In this document: positions 1-7,161 of the stretch, in pieces
Numbering within the stretch: position 1 is the first letter of the stretch
How the letters are laid out: each line of letters begins with the position of its first letter
From: Desulfovibrio sp.
GTDB taxonomy: Bacteria; Desulfobacterota; Desulfovibrionia; Desulfovibrionales; Desulfovibrionaceae
Assembly (NCBI GenBank): GCA_003512875.1
Contig: DONZ01000003.1
Coordinates: forward strand, 1 to 9,017
Direction: 5' to 3'
Length of the DNA stretch: 9,017 bases
Translations under genes and position numbers: made by a program
The notes under the pieces: generated by a model
What the model was told of the DNA's origin: nothing
Seen by the model: the letters and a program-made list of their open reading frames with translations, nothing else
The model's database searches: none

Positions 1-198
1 AAACAAGGCATTGGCAGACAAATCATGCAATTTCTTGCAAAACTCTGCAAAGAACGGGGCTATGCCCGTATGGAATGGGGCTGTCTTGACTGGAACACCG
101 ATGCATGGGATTTCTACACAAATCTAGGCTCTGTTCCTTTTGAAATATTGACTATCCACCGCCTTTCCGGTGAAAGCTTAGAAAAATTATCGCAATAA
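1..198 (+). CDS. GNAT-family N-acetyltransferase, C-terminal fragment (5' end outside window)
   Basis: Frame 1 is open from the first base to a TAA at 196-198, giving 65 residues that begin KQGIGRQIMQFL. The QGIGRQ stretch fits the Q/R-x-x-G-x-G/A acetyl-CoA pyrophosphate-binding loop (motif A) of GNAT enzymes. The later RMEWGCLDWNTDAWDFYTNL matches the motif B region of small SSAT-like (diamine/thialysine-type) acetyltransferases, where an LDWN-x-x-A-x-x-FY pattern is typical. The role would be transfer of an acetyl group from acetyl-CoA to an amine; the substrate cannot be read from this fragment. It is convergent with acs and shares a terminator with it. The family call is firm; the subfamily is an inference. 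Confidence 0.85.
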   Translation, partial: KQGIGRQIMQFLAKLCKERGYARMEWGCLDWNTDAWDFYTNLGSVPFEILTIHRLSGESLEKLSQ

Positions 199-232
199 GT
201 TTAGCATAATATAATCATACCGTTATGAACAT

Positions 233-257
233 AAAAAGGGGCATTTCGCCCCTTTTT
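233..257. terminator. Bidirectional intrinsic terminator between the GNAT gene and acs
   Basis: A perfect 10-bp inverted repeat, AAAAAGGGGC (233-242) and GCCCCTTTTT (248-257), encloses a 5-nt loop. The G/C core is flanked by A-runs on one side and T-runs on the other, so both transcripts end in a U-tract. It lies 35 nt after the GNAT stop codon and 20 nt after the acs stop codon on the opposite strand, the expected place for a shared terminator of convergent genes. Confidence 0.9.
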
Positions 258-277
258 CAATACTTGCGCAACACCCG

Positions 278-2329
278 CTATTCTTTTTCCTGATCTTCAG
301 CCGGTTCATCCTGCCGTTTCGCCGTTTCCGGGCGTCCCTCAAGAATATTTTTATGTCCGTAAATGATTTCATCAATGACTTCTGGTCTTGCAAGGGCTGT
401 TGTGTCGCCGATATCGTCATAAACATTGCCCGCGATTTTACGCAGCATTCTGCGGATGATTTTTCCTGACTGCGTTTTCGGCATGCTTTCCACAAACTGG
501 ATATATTCAGGAGAAGCAAGCGCGCCGATATTCTTACGGATCACCTCTTTCAAAAGTTTTCTGATATCATCCGTCCATGCGATGTCATCTTTCAAAACAA
601 CATACGCGTAAATGGCTTCACCTTTTATTTCATGCGGCATGGAAACAACCGCTGCCTCGGAAACATACTGATTGGCGGTCAAAACAGCCTCGATTTCAGC
701 CGTTGACAAACGGTGGCCGGAAACATTGATATTGTCGTCCATACGTCCTAAAATCCAAAAATAACCGTCTTCGTCAATTTCGGCGCCGTCACCGGAATCA
801 AAATAACCAAAGCGTTTGAAATAACTTTGATATTTTTCTTCATCGTTATAAACGCCAAGCATCATGCCGGGCCAAGGCTTACGGATAACCAAGTGCCCTG
901 CTTTCGTATTTTCATGACTCACGTCTTCCCCGTCTTTTTTCGCGTCACCCATGACAACCGCGTCAATGCCCGGCAGAGGGAAAGAGGCTGAACCGGGTTT
1001 CAGCCTTGAAGCATAAGGAAACGGGCTGATCATTGCCCCGCCTGATTCCGTTTGCCACCATGTGTCGACAATCGGAAGTTCGCCTCCGCCGATGACTTTA
1101 TGGAACCATTCCCAAGCTTCCGGGTTGATAGGCTCACCTACGGAACCGAGCACGCGCAGGGTGCGCAAATCATAGCGTTCCGGCCACGCTTCCCCCATAC
1201 GCATAAGGGAACGGATAACCGTCGGAGCCGTATATAAAATATTCACGCGGAATTTTTCTACGATACGCCAGTAACGGTCCGGTTTCGGATACGTGGGAAC
1301 GCCTTCGAACATAAGCGTTGTCGCCCCGAGAGACAGCGGACCGTATACACCGTAAGTATGCCCCGTTATCCAGCCCATATCCGCCGTACACCAATATACG
1401 TCGTCGTCACGCATATCAAAAATCCATTGCGAGGTATGGGCGGCATACGTCAAATACCCGCCGGTTGAATGCAGAATGCCTGAAGGTTTGCCCGTACTTC
1501 CGCTTGTGTGCAGGAGGAAAAGCGGATCGTTCGCATCCATGGGCACGCAGGGAAAATCAACGTCCAAAGTAAAATCTTCCACTAAATCATGCCACCAAAT
1601 ATCACGGTTTTTAACCATATTCACATCTTGCATGTTCGCATGATGAACAACCAAAACATGGGCGACAGAAGGACATTTTTCCAAAATCGGGTCCAAATTC
1701 GCTTTCAAAGGCTTTACGGAACCGGCACGGATTACACCGTCAGCGGTGATGACGACTTTCGCCTTGGAATCTTGAATACGGCTGCGCACGCCGCCTTCCG
1801 CATAGCCTGAAAAAATCGCGGTATGTATCGCGCCTATCCGCGCGCAGGCAAGCATTGAAATAACAAGTTCCGGAATCATGGGCATATAAAGGGCAACCCT
1901 GTCGCCTTTTTTCACGTGTAAAGAATTAAGCGCGTGGGCGACACGGCAAACTTCCGTATAAAGCATTTGATACGTGAAGCAACGCACATCCATTTCACGT
2001 TCGCCTTGCCAGATAAGCGCGGCTTTATTTCGCCTGCCGGAAATGATATGTCTGTCAATACAGTTGAAAGAGGCGTTCAATTTCGCATTGGTAAACCAAC
2101 GGTATTTATGATTTACTTCATCGGATTCCAAAACCTTGTCCCAGCGTTTATACCAATGTATGAGCTGCGTCGCACGGGCCGCCCAAAAATCATCAGGATC
2201 ATCAAGAGCGCGCTGGCAAATGGCCCTCGCCTCTTCCGTACCGCTAATCCACGCACTAGACTTACCATGTTCGGGGGGTAAATAACTACGGTTTTCAGTT
2301 AATAAAGTGGTAATGCGCTCTTGTGTCAT
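278..2329 (-). CDS. acs: Acetyl-CoA synthetase (AMP-forming acetate--CoA ligase)
   Basis: This 683-residue cytoplasmic enzyme activates acetate with ATP and CoA to acetyl-CoA, AMP and PPi, through acetyl-AMP. It shows the full ANL-superfamily pattern in order: N-terminal Acs cap region (about 30-95); phosphate-binding loop [11 protein letters not shown] (274-284); [14 protein letters not shown] (319-332); [13 protein letters not shown] (396-408); [11 protein letters not shown] (421-431), whose second Trp matches the residue that limits the acyl pocket to acetate in Salmonella Acs; YFDSGD (509-514); hinge GRMDD (528-532); and PKTQSGK (617-623). The last fits the PX4GK site where Lys is acetylated in bacterial Acs, so Lys623 is likely catalytic and possibly regulated. 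The hinge reads DDN where DDV is common. The C-terminus has a highly charged tail of about 20 residues, making it somewhat longer than the usual 650. The ATG at 2329 is preceded by TAGGAG with 7-nt spacing. It appears monocistronic. Confidence 0.97.
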   Translation of the reverse strand: MTQERITTLLTENRSYLPPEHGKSSAWISGTEEARAICQRALDDPDDFWAARATQLIHWYKRWDKVLESDEVNHKYRWFTNAKLNASFNCIDRHIISGRRNKAALIWQGEREMDVRCFTYQMLYTEVCRVAHALNSLHVKKGDRVALYMPMIPELVISMLACARIGAIHTAIFSGYAEGGVRSRIQDSKAKVVITADGVIRAGSVKPLKANLDPILEKCPSVAHVLVVHHANMQDVNMVKNRDIWWHDLVEDFTLDVDFPCVPMDANDPLFLLHTSGSTGKPSGILHSTGGYLTYAAHTSQWIFDMRDDDVYWCTADMGWITGHTYGVYGPLSLGATTLMFEGVPTYPKPDRYWRIVEKFRVNILYTAPTVIRSLMRMGEAWPERYDLRTLRVLGSVGEPINPEAWEWFHKVIGGGELPIVDTWWQTESGGAMISPFPYASRLKPGSASFPLPGIDAVVMGDAKKDGEDVSHENTKAGHLVIRKPWPGMMLGVYNDEEKYQSYFKRFGYFDSGDGAEIDEDGYFWILGRMDDNINVSGHRLSTAEIEAVLTANQYVSEAAVVSMPHEIKGEAIYAYVVLKDDIAWTDDIRKLLKEVIRKNIGALASPEYIQFVESMPKTQSGKIIRRMLRKIAGNVYDDIGDTTALARPEVIDEIIYGHKNILEGRPETAKRQDEPAEDQEKE

Positions 2330-2355
2330 GGATTTGCTCCTATTATTAAATTGTT

Positions 2356-2384
2356 ATCCTATTGCTTTGCATTTTCAATTTCAA
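2356..2384 (-). promoter_or_regulatory. Candidate sigma70-type promoter for acs
   Basis: Read on the minus strand, a -35 box TTGAAA (2384-2379, 5 of 6 to consensus) is followed by a 17-nt spacer and a -10 box TAGGAT (2361-2356, 4 of 6). Transcription would start near 2349, giving a leader of about 20 nt that carries the TAGGAG ribosome-binding site (2342-2337). The fit in spacing and position is good, but the region is AT-rich, so chance matches are possible. Confidence 0.45.
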
Positions 2385-2390
2385 AAATAA

Positions 2391-2437
2391 CTTTGCAAAG
2401 GTTTCTCAGCCGTTTTATGTTCAATCAATAAACATAA
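2391..2437. promoter_or_regulatory. Two short dyads upstream of the acs promoter, possible operators
   Basis: A perfect 10-bp palindrome CTTTGCAAAG lies at 2391-2400, just upstream of the candidate -35 box. Further up, 7-bp arms TTATGTT (2415-2421) and AACATAA (2431-2437) are separated by 9 nt, centred near -77 from the inferred start. The spacing is compatible with a dimeric regulator. Neither matches the CRP (TGTGA-N6-TCACA) or complete FNR (TTGAT-N4-ATCAA) consensus, so no regulator is named. In AT-rich DNA such dyads can arise by chance. Confidence 0.25.
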
Positions 2438-2621
2438 ATAATTCAAGCGGTAAGCGTACTCCCTACTTGCCTTTACGGTTACACAGCATTTTTCTTGCGT
2501 CAATATGGTTTTTAAATTTTTTCTTTTAAAACCATTAAAGAATAATGGAACAAACTTTTTTATTCAGCGATAACACACTGATTATATTTGATTTTTATAG
2601 ACAATACCGGCTAAAAATTTT

Positions 2622-2639
2622 TTCCGCATTTTCCGCATT
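2622..2639. repeat. Tandem duplication of TTCCGCATT
   Basis: Two exact, adjacent copies of the 9-mer TTCCGCATT occupy 2622-2630 and 2631-2639, inside A/T-rich flanks. A related TTGCATT follows at 2649-2655. It could be a simple slippage duplication or a pair of protein-binding half sites; nothing here decides between them. Confidence 0.5.
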
Positions 2640-2671
2640 GATTTTTTATTGCATTACTATTTATGAAATAC

Positions 2672-2707
2672 ATGCATTATATGCATGCATTTTAGCTACT
2701 TATGCAT
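2672..2707. repeat. Cluster of four ATGCAT palindromes
   Basis: ATGCAT occurs at 2672-2677, 2681-2686, 2685-2690 (overlapping the previous copy by two bases) and 2702-2707. The first two form a perfect 15-bp dyad with TAT in the middle. Each hexamer is self-complementary, so the cluster offers several two-fold symmetric sites within 36 bp. Function is unknown. Confidence 0.5.
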
Positions 2708-2792
2708 AGATTTTAAATAATATCGTGTTTTGCGGCAAAATATATTTGCTATAAAAACAATCACACAAAAAAGCAAGCTATTTTTAATAGTT

Positions 2793-2823
2793 AAATAAAA
2801 CGGTTTGCAATAAAAAGCACCGT
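2793..2823 (-). terminator. Probable intrinsic terminator of hsdR
   Basis: On the minus strand, ACGGTGC (2823-2817) can pair with GC (2808-2807) and ACCGT (2804-2800), leaving a two-base bulge, and is followed directly by TTTATTT (2799-2793). It begins 5 nt past the hsdR stop codon. The stem is short and bulged, so strength is uncertain, but position and U-rich tail fit. Confidence 0.55.
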
Positions 2824-2828
2824 ACGAA

Positions 2829-5800
2829 TTAACTTTCAACCCATAATTCACATTGGGAAATAACGGTTTTAATAGCTTCCTCCATGCCTGCCGGAGGATA
2901 TTTATATTTTTTGAGCAAACGTTTCACAAGGCTCCGCATTTCCGCCTTTGCACTTTCCTTTTTTTGCCAGTCCACCGTGCGTTTTTTGCGTAAAAGTTCG
3001 GTAAGTTCCTTGGTTATGTTCACAAGTTCTTCATTTTCGTAAAAATCTTTCACAGCCTCCGGACGCGTCAGCGCATCATAAAACGCCACTTCCTCACTGC
3101 TTAGCCCAAGTTCGCCCGCTTCCTTTTCCGCCTGCATAATCTGCCCTGCAAGCTCCAGCAGTTCTTTTATCACCTGTTCATTGGTAAGCAAGCCCCGAAA
3201 ATAATTGTTCATGGCATTCTGTATGATTTCGGAAAATTGTTCCGATTTTACAAGATTTGTCTTTTTATACACAGCAACTTTTTCGGAAATCAATTTTTTC
3301 AGCATTTCCAAGGCGAGATTTTTTTCTTTCATGTTGAAAATTTCATTCAGAAATTTAGGGTCAAACAAAGAAAATTCCGTTTTCACATCAGAAAACAAAT
3401 TGATAATACCGTCGCTTTTAATCGTGTTTTTCAAAAGCTCATTAATCCGCTGATTAATTTCCGCCAAGGAAAACTTTTTGCTCTCGCCCCCTGTGGAAAA
3501 GCGCACCAACATAGTCCGCACAGCTTCAAAAAAAGCACTTTCAAAGCGTTTTTCCTCGTCAACGATACTGCTGCATAAAGACAGGGACTGAATCAAAAGC
3601 AAAACCTCTTTTATAAACAAGTTCTTTGTTTGCCTATTCTCTGGCTTATCCCGTTCCTGCAGGCTTTTATCAAGCAAAAAATTTGTCGCCCCGGTAATGG
3701 CTTTCGCCCTTTCCCTGTCTGTGCCGTGCATAAAGGCGGAATAATCATAACCATACAAAAGATCACGGCAAATTTCCATTTTTTCCAAGAACTTGGGATA
3801 TGCTTCTTTTTTAATATCCATATCCCCGTAATTTTTCAAATCACGGCTTGTATAGTCCTTCATCGCCTGCTTGAGGGCAGCGGCAATTCCCACATAATCA
3901 ACCACCAAGCCCCCCGCCTTATTCTTATAAACACGGTTCACCCTTGCGATTGCCTGCATGAGATTATGCCCGACCATGGGCTTATACACATACATGGTCG
4001 CAAGCGACGGCACATCAAAACCCGTCAGCCACATATCCACCACTATGGCGATTTTCATTTCAGACGTATCGTCTTTGAACTTCTTCGCCATTTCTGTTTT
4101 ATGGTTTTTATTGCCGATAATAGCCTGCCATTCTTCGGGGTCATTATTTCCCTGCGTCATCACAAGAGCGATTTTATTTTTCCAATCAGGTTTCAGCGCG
4201 AGGATTTGTTTATAAATTTTCATGGCAATAGGGCGGGAATATGCCACAATCATAGCCTTACCCGTAAGCAAATGCTCACGGTAGGTGCAGTAATGCTCTA
4301 AAATATCCGTCACCAAAGAATGAATTGTCTGCTCCGCCCCTAATATTTCCTCAAGCTTTCCCAGCTCTCTCTTACTTTTTTCAATGGCATAAGGATCGGC
4401 ATTTTGGGCAAGCAAATCATATTCTTCGTCAATGCGCTTCAGAATATCCTTATCAAGGTGCAGGCTGACAACACGGCTTTCATAAAAAACAGGCTTTGTC
4501 GCTCCGTCCTCAACCGCTTGCGTCATATCATACATATCAATATAATTTCCAAAAACTTCCACAGTGGAACGGTCTTTTTTATCAATAGGCGTCCCCGTAA
4601 AGCCTATAAAGGTCGCACAAGGCAGTCCGTTGCGGATAATGCGCGCAGAACCGAGCTTGATTTTGCCCTCCTTGCCGACCTTTTCCACAAGCCCGTAATG
4701 GCTGCGGTGTGCTTCATCAGCAATAACAATAATATTTTTGCGAGTGGATAAAGGCTTGTCGCTTTCCTCGAATTTCTGCATAGTGGTGAATATGATACCG
4801 TTCGCTTCCCTCTTTTCCAGTAAACCGACCAAATCTTCACGGCTTTTGGCTTGTACGGGAGATTGATATAAAAATTTTTGACAGCCCGCAAACTGCAAAA
4901 AAAGCTGATTGTCAAGATCAACCCTATCCGTCACCACCACAAGGGTTGGCGAAGAAACCGCTTTTCGGATATTTTTTGCATAAAAAACCATGGAAAGAGA
5001 TTTTCCGCTGCCCTGCGTATGCCAGAAAACGCCCCCTTTTCCGTCTGTTTCAATGGCTTGCACGGTTGATTGTATCGCTTTTTTAACGGCAAAATATTGG
5101 TGATACGCCGCTAAAATCTTGCGTGTGCCGTCCTTGTTTTCATCAAAACACATAAAATTGAGGATTAAATCAAGAAAACGCTCTTTTTGGAACATACCCT
5201 CAAAAAATGTTTCATAGGAAGCAAAAGACGTGTTTTCATATTTGCCGTCAACCGTTTTCCACTCCATGAAACGGTCCTCGTTTGCCGTAATGGTGCCGGC
5301 TTTGGAAACCGCCTGATCACTCATTACGCAAAAGGCATTGTAATAAAAAAGCGGCTCAATGGCATGCTGATAATTTTTTAATTGCCTATACGCCTCGGAA
5401 ACGTCCGTATCTTCACGGGAAGGAGATTTCAGTTCAATCACCACAAGGGGAAATCCATTGACAAAAACTATCATATCAGGGCGTTTTTCAAACCCGGCAT
5501 AAGCAATAGTCCACTGATTGGCAACAACAAAACTGTTCTTTTCCACATGCTCAAAATCAAACAGACGGATACGGCAGGTTCTCTCCTCGCCTTTTTCATA
5601 ATAAGGAATATCCATGCCATCTTGCAGGTATTTGGTAAAACACATGTTCTTCTGCAAAAGCCCGAAGCCCTCAAGCTCTGTCAGCTTCCGCACGGTACTT
5701 TCCAAAATTTCAGCTGAGGCATGGGGATTTAAACGGCTAAGCAAAGGCAAAATATCACGCATAAAAAGAGGACTGGCATAATCACGTTCAACATCATACC

Positions 5801-5879
5801 CGCAGATATGCTCATAGCCCAGCTTTTCCGTAAAAAGCTCAATCAGCGCATTTTCGTAATTTACCTCTGCAAAAGCCAT
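2829..5879 (-). CDS. hsdR: Type I restriction enzyme R subunit (HsdR), endonuclease and translocase
   Basis: HsdR supplies ATP-driven DNA translocation and cleavage when bound to the HsdM2-HsdS methyltransferase on unmethylated DNA. At 1016 residues it has the normal length of the EcoR124I-like (type IC) family. The N-terminal nuclease shows the PD-(D/E)xK pattern as PD (134-135) and IELK (148-151), with QLKNY (166-170) fitting the family's downstream Q-x3-Y element. The SF2 motor follows: Walker A TQGSGKS (288-294), Walker B DEAH (388-391), motif III TGTP (428-431), motif V WLTGFDVP (617-624) and motif VI QAIARVNR (642-649). A helical C-terminal region, expected to dock on the methyltransferase, completes it. 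All catalytic motifs are intact, so the gene looks functional. The ATG at 5879 follows GGAG with 5-nt spacing. It is separated by 288 bp from the upstream gene, so its expression may be uncoupled from the modification genes. Sampled GC is about 43%. Confidence 0.96.
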   Translation of the reverse strand: MAFAEVNYENALIELFTEKLGYEHICGYDVERDYASPLFMRDILPLLSRLNPHASAEILESTVRKLTELEGFGLLQKNMCFTKYLQDGMDIPYYEKGEERTCRIRLFDFEHVEKNSFVVANQWTIAYAGFEKRPDMIVFVNGFPLVVIELKSPSREDTDVSEAYRQLKNYQHAIEPLFYYNAFCVMSDQAVSKAGTITANEDRFMEWKTVDGKYENTSFASYETFFEGMFQKERFLDLILNFMCFDENKDGTRKILAAYHQYFAVKKAIQSTVQAIETDGKGGVFWHTQGSGKSLSMVFYAKNIRKAVSSPTLVVVTDRVDLDNQLFLQFAGCQKFLYQSPVQAKSREDLVGLLEKREANGIIFTTMQKFEESDKPLSTRKNIIVIADEAHRSHYGLVEKVGKEGKIKLGSARIIRNGLPCATFIGFTGTPIDKKDRSTVEVFGNYIDMYDMTQAVEDGATKPVFYESRVVSLHLDKDILKRIDEEYDLLAQNADPYAIEKSKRELGKLEEILGAEQTIHSLVTDILEHYCTYREHLLTGKAMIVAYSRPIAMKIYKQILALKPDWKNKIALVMTQGNNDPEEWQAIIGNKNHKTEMAKKFKDDTSEMKIAIVVDMWLTGFDVPSLATMYVYKPMVGHNLMQAIARVNRVYKNKAGGLVVDYVGIAAALKQAMKDYTSRDLKNYGDMDIKKEAYPKFLEKMEICRDLLYGYDYSAFMHGTDRERAKAITGATNFLLDKSLQERDKPENRQTKNLFIKEVLLLIQSLSLCSSIVDEEKRFESAFFEAVRTMLVRFSTGGESKKFSLAEINQRINELLKNTIKSDGIINLFSDVKTEFSLFDPKFLNEIFNMKEKNLALEMLKKLISEKVAVYKKTNLVKSEQFSEIIQNAMNNYFRGLLTNEQVIKELLELAGQIMQAEKEAGELGLSSEEVAFYDALTRPEAVKDFYENEELVNITKELTELLRKKRTVDWQKKESAKAEMRSLVKRLLKKYKYPPAGMEEAIKTVISQCELWVES

Positions 5880-5889
5880 ACGTACTCCG

Positions 5890-5914
5890 TTTTTTTATTT
5901 TTTTTTGTTTTTTT
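5890..5914 (-). promoter_or_regulatory. A-rich homopolymer tract directly upstream of the hsdR ribosome-binding site
   Basis: On the minus strand, the 25 bases just before CGGAG are A7-T/C-interrupted runs: reading 5' to 3', A7, C, A9, T, A7. The tract would lie in the hsdR mRNA leader if transcription starts upstream of it. A-rich leaders can favour ribosomal protein S1 binding and keep the start region unstructured, and long A runs are prone to slippage. Which of these applies, if any, is unknown. Confidence 0.4.
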
Positions 5915-5918
5915 GAGT

Positions 5919-5977
5919 AAGTTTTACAGGGGGAAAACTTTTGAAAAAGTTTATCCTCCTGCCCCCTTACAAAACTT
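5919..5977. repeat. Long interrupted hairpin with G5/C5 and A/T arms, terminator-like repeat element
   Basis: Nested inverted repeats share one centre. Outer arms AAGTTTT (5919-5925) and AAAACTT (5971-5977), middle arms AGGGGG (5928-5933) and CCCCCT (5962-5967), and an inner perfect stem AAACTTTT / AAAAGTTT (5935-5942 and 5945-5952) around a two-base loop. A T6 run (5976-5981) gives it terminator form on the plus strand, although no plus-strand gene precedes it. The design resembles intergenic hairpins I recall from Desulfovibrionaceae genomes; this is memory, not a search. It lies between the DUF3644 gene and hsdR and could slow minus-strand transcription. Confidence 0.6.
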
Positions 5978-6041
5978 TTTTAATAACTATTTTTAGCTAC
6001 AATAAATTATTTTATCCAAGCCTGCAACAAACAAAAAGAAT

Positions 6042-6118
6042 AAAAGATTGCCGCGTCACTCCTCGTACAGTTGTTAGACAACTCGACTTGATTGCGAGCG
6101 TCAGCGAAGCAATCTTTT
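6042..6118 (-). repeat. 77-bp palindromic intergenic repeat, also a likely terminator of the hsdM-hsdS-DUF3644 unit
   Basis: Perfect 10-bp terminal arms AAAAGATTGC (6042-6051) and GCAATCTTTT (6109-6118) enclose imperfectly paired DNA and a central hairpin AGTTGTTAGACAACT (6-bp arms, 3-nt loop). The right half, ATTGCGAGCGTCAGCGAAGC, and the left half, GATTGCCGCGTCACTCCTCG read in the opposite orientation, match the widespread GTCATTGCGAG...GAAGCAATC type of dispersed repeat as I know it. On the minus strand the structure ends in a U-rich stretch (TTTTATTC then TTTTTG), so it may terminate transcription 50 nt after the DUF3644 stop codon. No transposase is present; if mobile, it is non-autonomous. 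Confidence 0.65.
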
Positions 6119-6149
6119 TCTTGTTTTATTATAACTATTTTAGATTATA

Positions 6150-6164
6150 GCTAAAAATTTTAGC
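6150..6164. repeat. Short dyad just after the DUF3644 stop codon
   Basis: GCTAAAA (6150-6156) and TTTTAGC (6158-6164) form a perfect 15-bp dyad around one base. It starts 3 nt beyond the stop codon on the minus strand. No T-tract follows on that strand, so it is a weak candidate for a terminator or 3'-end stabilising stem. Confidence 0.3.
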
Positions 6165-6167
6165 CCC

Positions 6168-7139
6168 CTAATCAACTATAAATTGTTCTGAATTTTGTTC
6201 ACAATATTCTTCTACAATTTTCAACCAATTACTATACCAATACCATTGATTACAAACTTCATGTCCATAATTAAATTTAGGATTTTTAGCATCTTTTTTT
6301 TTCCATAATTTTGTATGTTGATAAAAATTAAATTTTGTATAGCCTTTATTATTCATTAACCCTACAATTTGTTTTGGCAAAAATTTTTCCTTTTCAGTCT
6401 CTTTTAACACTAAATAATCCTTATTAAACTTTTCTGCCATTGGGTCATCTGCTTTTATAAACTCTATAACTTTATCTGCTTGCTTTGCCCGATTAGCAGT
6501 TAAAGGGACAAAACAAACACGATATGCATAATGAATATTTTTTATTTCTTCATCATGCAGTTTATCTTCAAATTCTACAATAAAATTTTTAATATTTGAA
6601 TTCAAATAATCATTATTTCTTAAAAAATTTTCTTGTTCAGGTATTAACGGTGAAAACTGAATAGTTAAAGCTAAACTATCATTTATAGCATATTTGTCCC
6701 CAAATAATTTTTTTATATAATAATCATAATTTATAGCACAAGCTTGTAATTTTGCACTTATATATTCATCAATTTTATTTGTCATTTGATGTTCAATTTC
6801 ATGCCTGATACCAATTAAAAACTTTAAATTATTTTTTGTATTTCCATCCAATGGGCAATTATTATCATTCAAACACCGCTCTAACTCCCAGTATTTATAA
6901 GCACCATATTTAGTTTTATCATATCGTTTAATTTTTCCTATTTGCGTATAATATTTATAAATTATTCCTTGTTCTTTTAAATATGCATGTAATAAGTATG
7001 TCCAACTTATAACTGCTAATGTTATAAAAGTTTCTGCTTTAAATGTAATAAGAGGATTATTATATGTTTGAACAGCTGCAAACATAGTCTCTCTTGATTT
7101 TCTTAATAATTCATTTCTAATGGATAATCCCTTAGACAT
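6168..7139 (-). CDS. DUF3644-type protein with HEPN-like R-x4-H motif, embedded in the R-M operon
   Basis: I recognise this 323-residue protein as DUF3644-like from its N-terminal half: YNNPLITFKAETFITLAVIS (26-45), then WTYLLHAYLKEQ (46-57), and FLIGIRHEIEHQM (107-119). The family has no firmly established function known to me, but it is often found near restriction-modification genes. RHEIEH (112-117) gives Arg-x4-His, the signature spacing of HEPN ribonucleases, in a predicted helix; a nuclease role is therefore an inference. The C-terminal third (about 255-315) is rich in aromatic and basic residues (KGYTKFNFYQHTKLWKKK), possibly a nucleic-acid-binding module. There is no signal peptide or membrane segment. 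The ATG at 7139 follows AGGGGGA with about 5-nt spacing and lies 22 nt after hsdS, so co-expression with hsdM and hsdS is likely. Sampled GC is about 25%, far below hsdM and hsdR, suggesting a separate origin. An alternative is an R-M accessory or control factor. Confidence 0.8.
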   Translation of the reverse strand: MSKGLSIRNELLRKSRETMFAAVQTYNNPLITFKAETFITLAVISWTYLLHAYLKEQGIIYKYYTQIGKIKRYDKTKYGAYKYWELERCLNDNNCPLDGNTKNNLKFLIGIRHEIEHQMTNKIDEYISAKLQACAINYDYYIKKLFGDKYAINDSLALTIQFSPLIPEQENFLRNNDYLNSNIKNFIVEFEDKLHDEEIKNIHYAYRVCFVPLTANRAKQADKVIEFIKADDPMAEKFNKDYLVLKETEKEKFLPKQIVGLMNNKGYTKFNFYQHTKLWKKKDAKNPKFNYGHEVCNQWYWYSNWLKIVEEYCEQNSEQFIVD

Positions 7140-7161
7140 ATTTTCCCCCTATATTAATACC

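Larger units (their letters stand above)
2438..2792. other. AT-rich non-coding region between acs and hsdR
   Basis: I see no open reading frame with coding character on either strand, no tRNA and no recognisable structured RNA. The DNA is strongly AT-rich with many A/T runs, unlike the genes on both sides. Visible structure is limited to a tandem 9-mer, a cluster of ATGCAT palindromes, and a small inverted repeat TTTTGC-G-GCAAAA (2728-2740). At about 500 bp in total, the acs-hsdR gap is long for a bacterial intergenic space. Confidence 0.6.

Noticed and set aside
1..198. The GNAT next to acs as a dedicated Acs-acetylating regulator (AcuA or Pat type).
   Set aside because: The fragment resembles small SSAT-like acetyltransferases, is convergent with acs and is separated from it by a terminator, so a functional link is not supported.
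1934..2281. Plus-strand open frames inside acs (for example 115 residues here).
   Set aside because: They are antisense to conserved Acs sequence, and codon choice follows the minus-strand gene.
2415..2437. A CRP, FNR or IHF site upstream of acs.
   Set aside because: The dyad arms do not fit the TGTGA or paired TTGAT/ATCAA patterns, and the IHF-like AATCAA lacks the downstream TTR.
3630..4301. A 223-residue plus-strand open frame within hsdR.
   Set aside because: It lies wholly antisense to the conserved helicase region of hsdR, shows no recognisable domain and has no ribosome-binding site of note; it is a shadow frame.
6042..6118. A CRISPR repeat or a tRNA-like RNA in the palindromic region.
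   Set aside because: There is only one copy, no regular spacers and no cas gene, and the fold is a simple hairpin without tRNA features.
5941..6150. A plus-strand 69-residue open frame across the hairpin region.
   Set aside because: It translates straight through two inverted repeats and lacks coding character; the repeat structure explains the sequence better.
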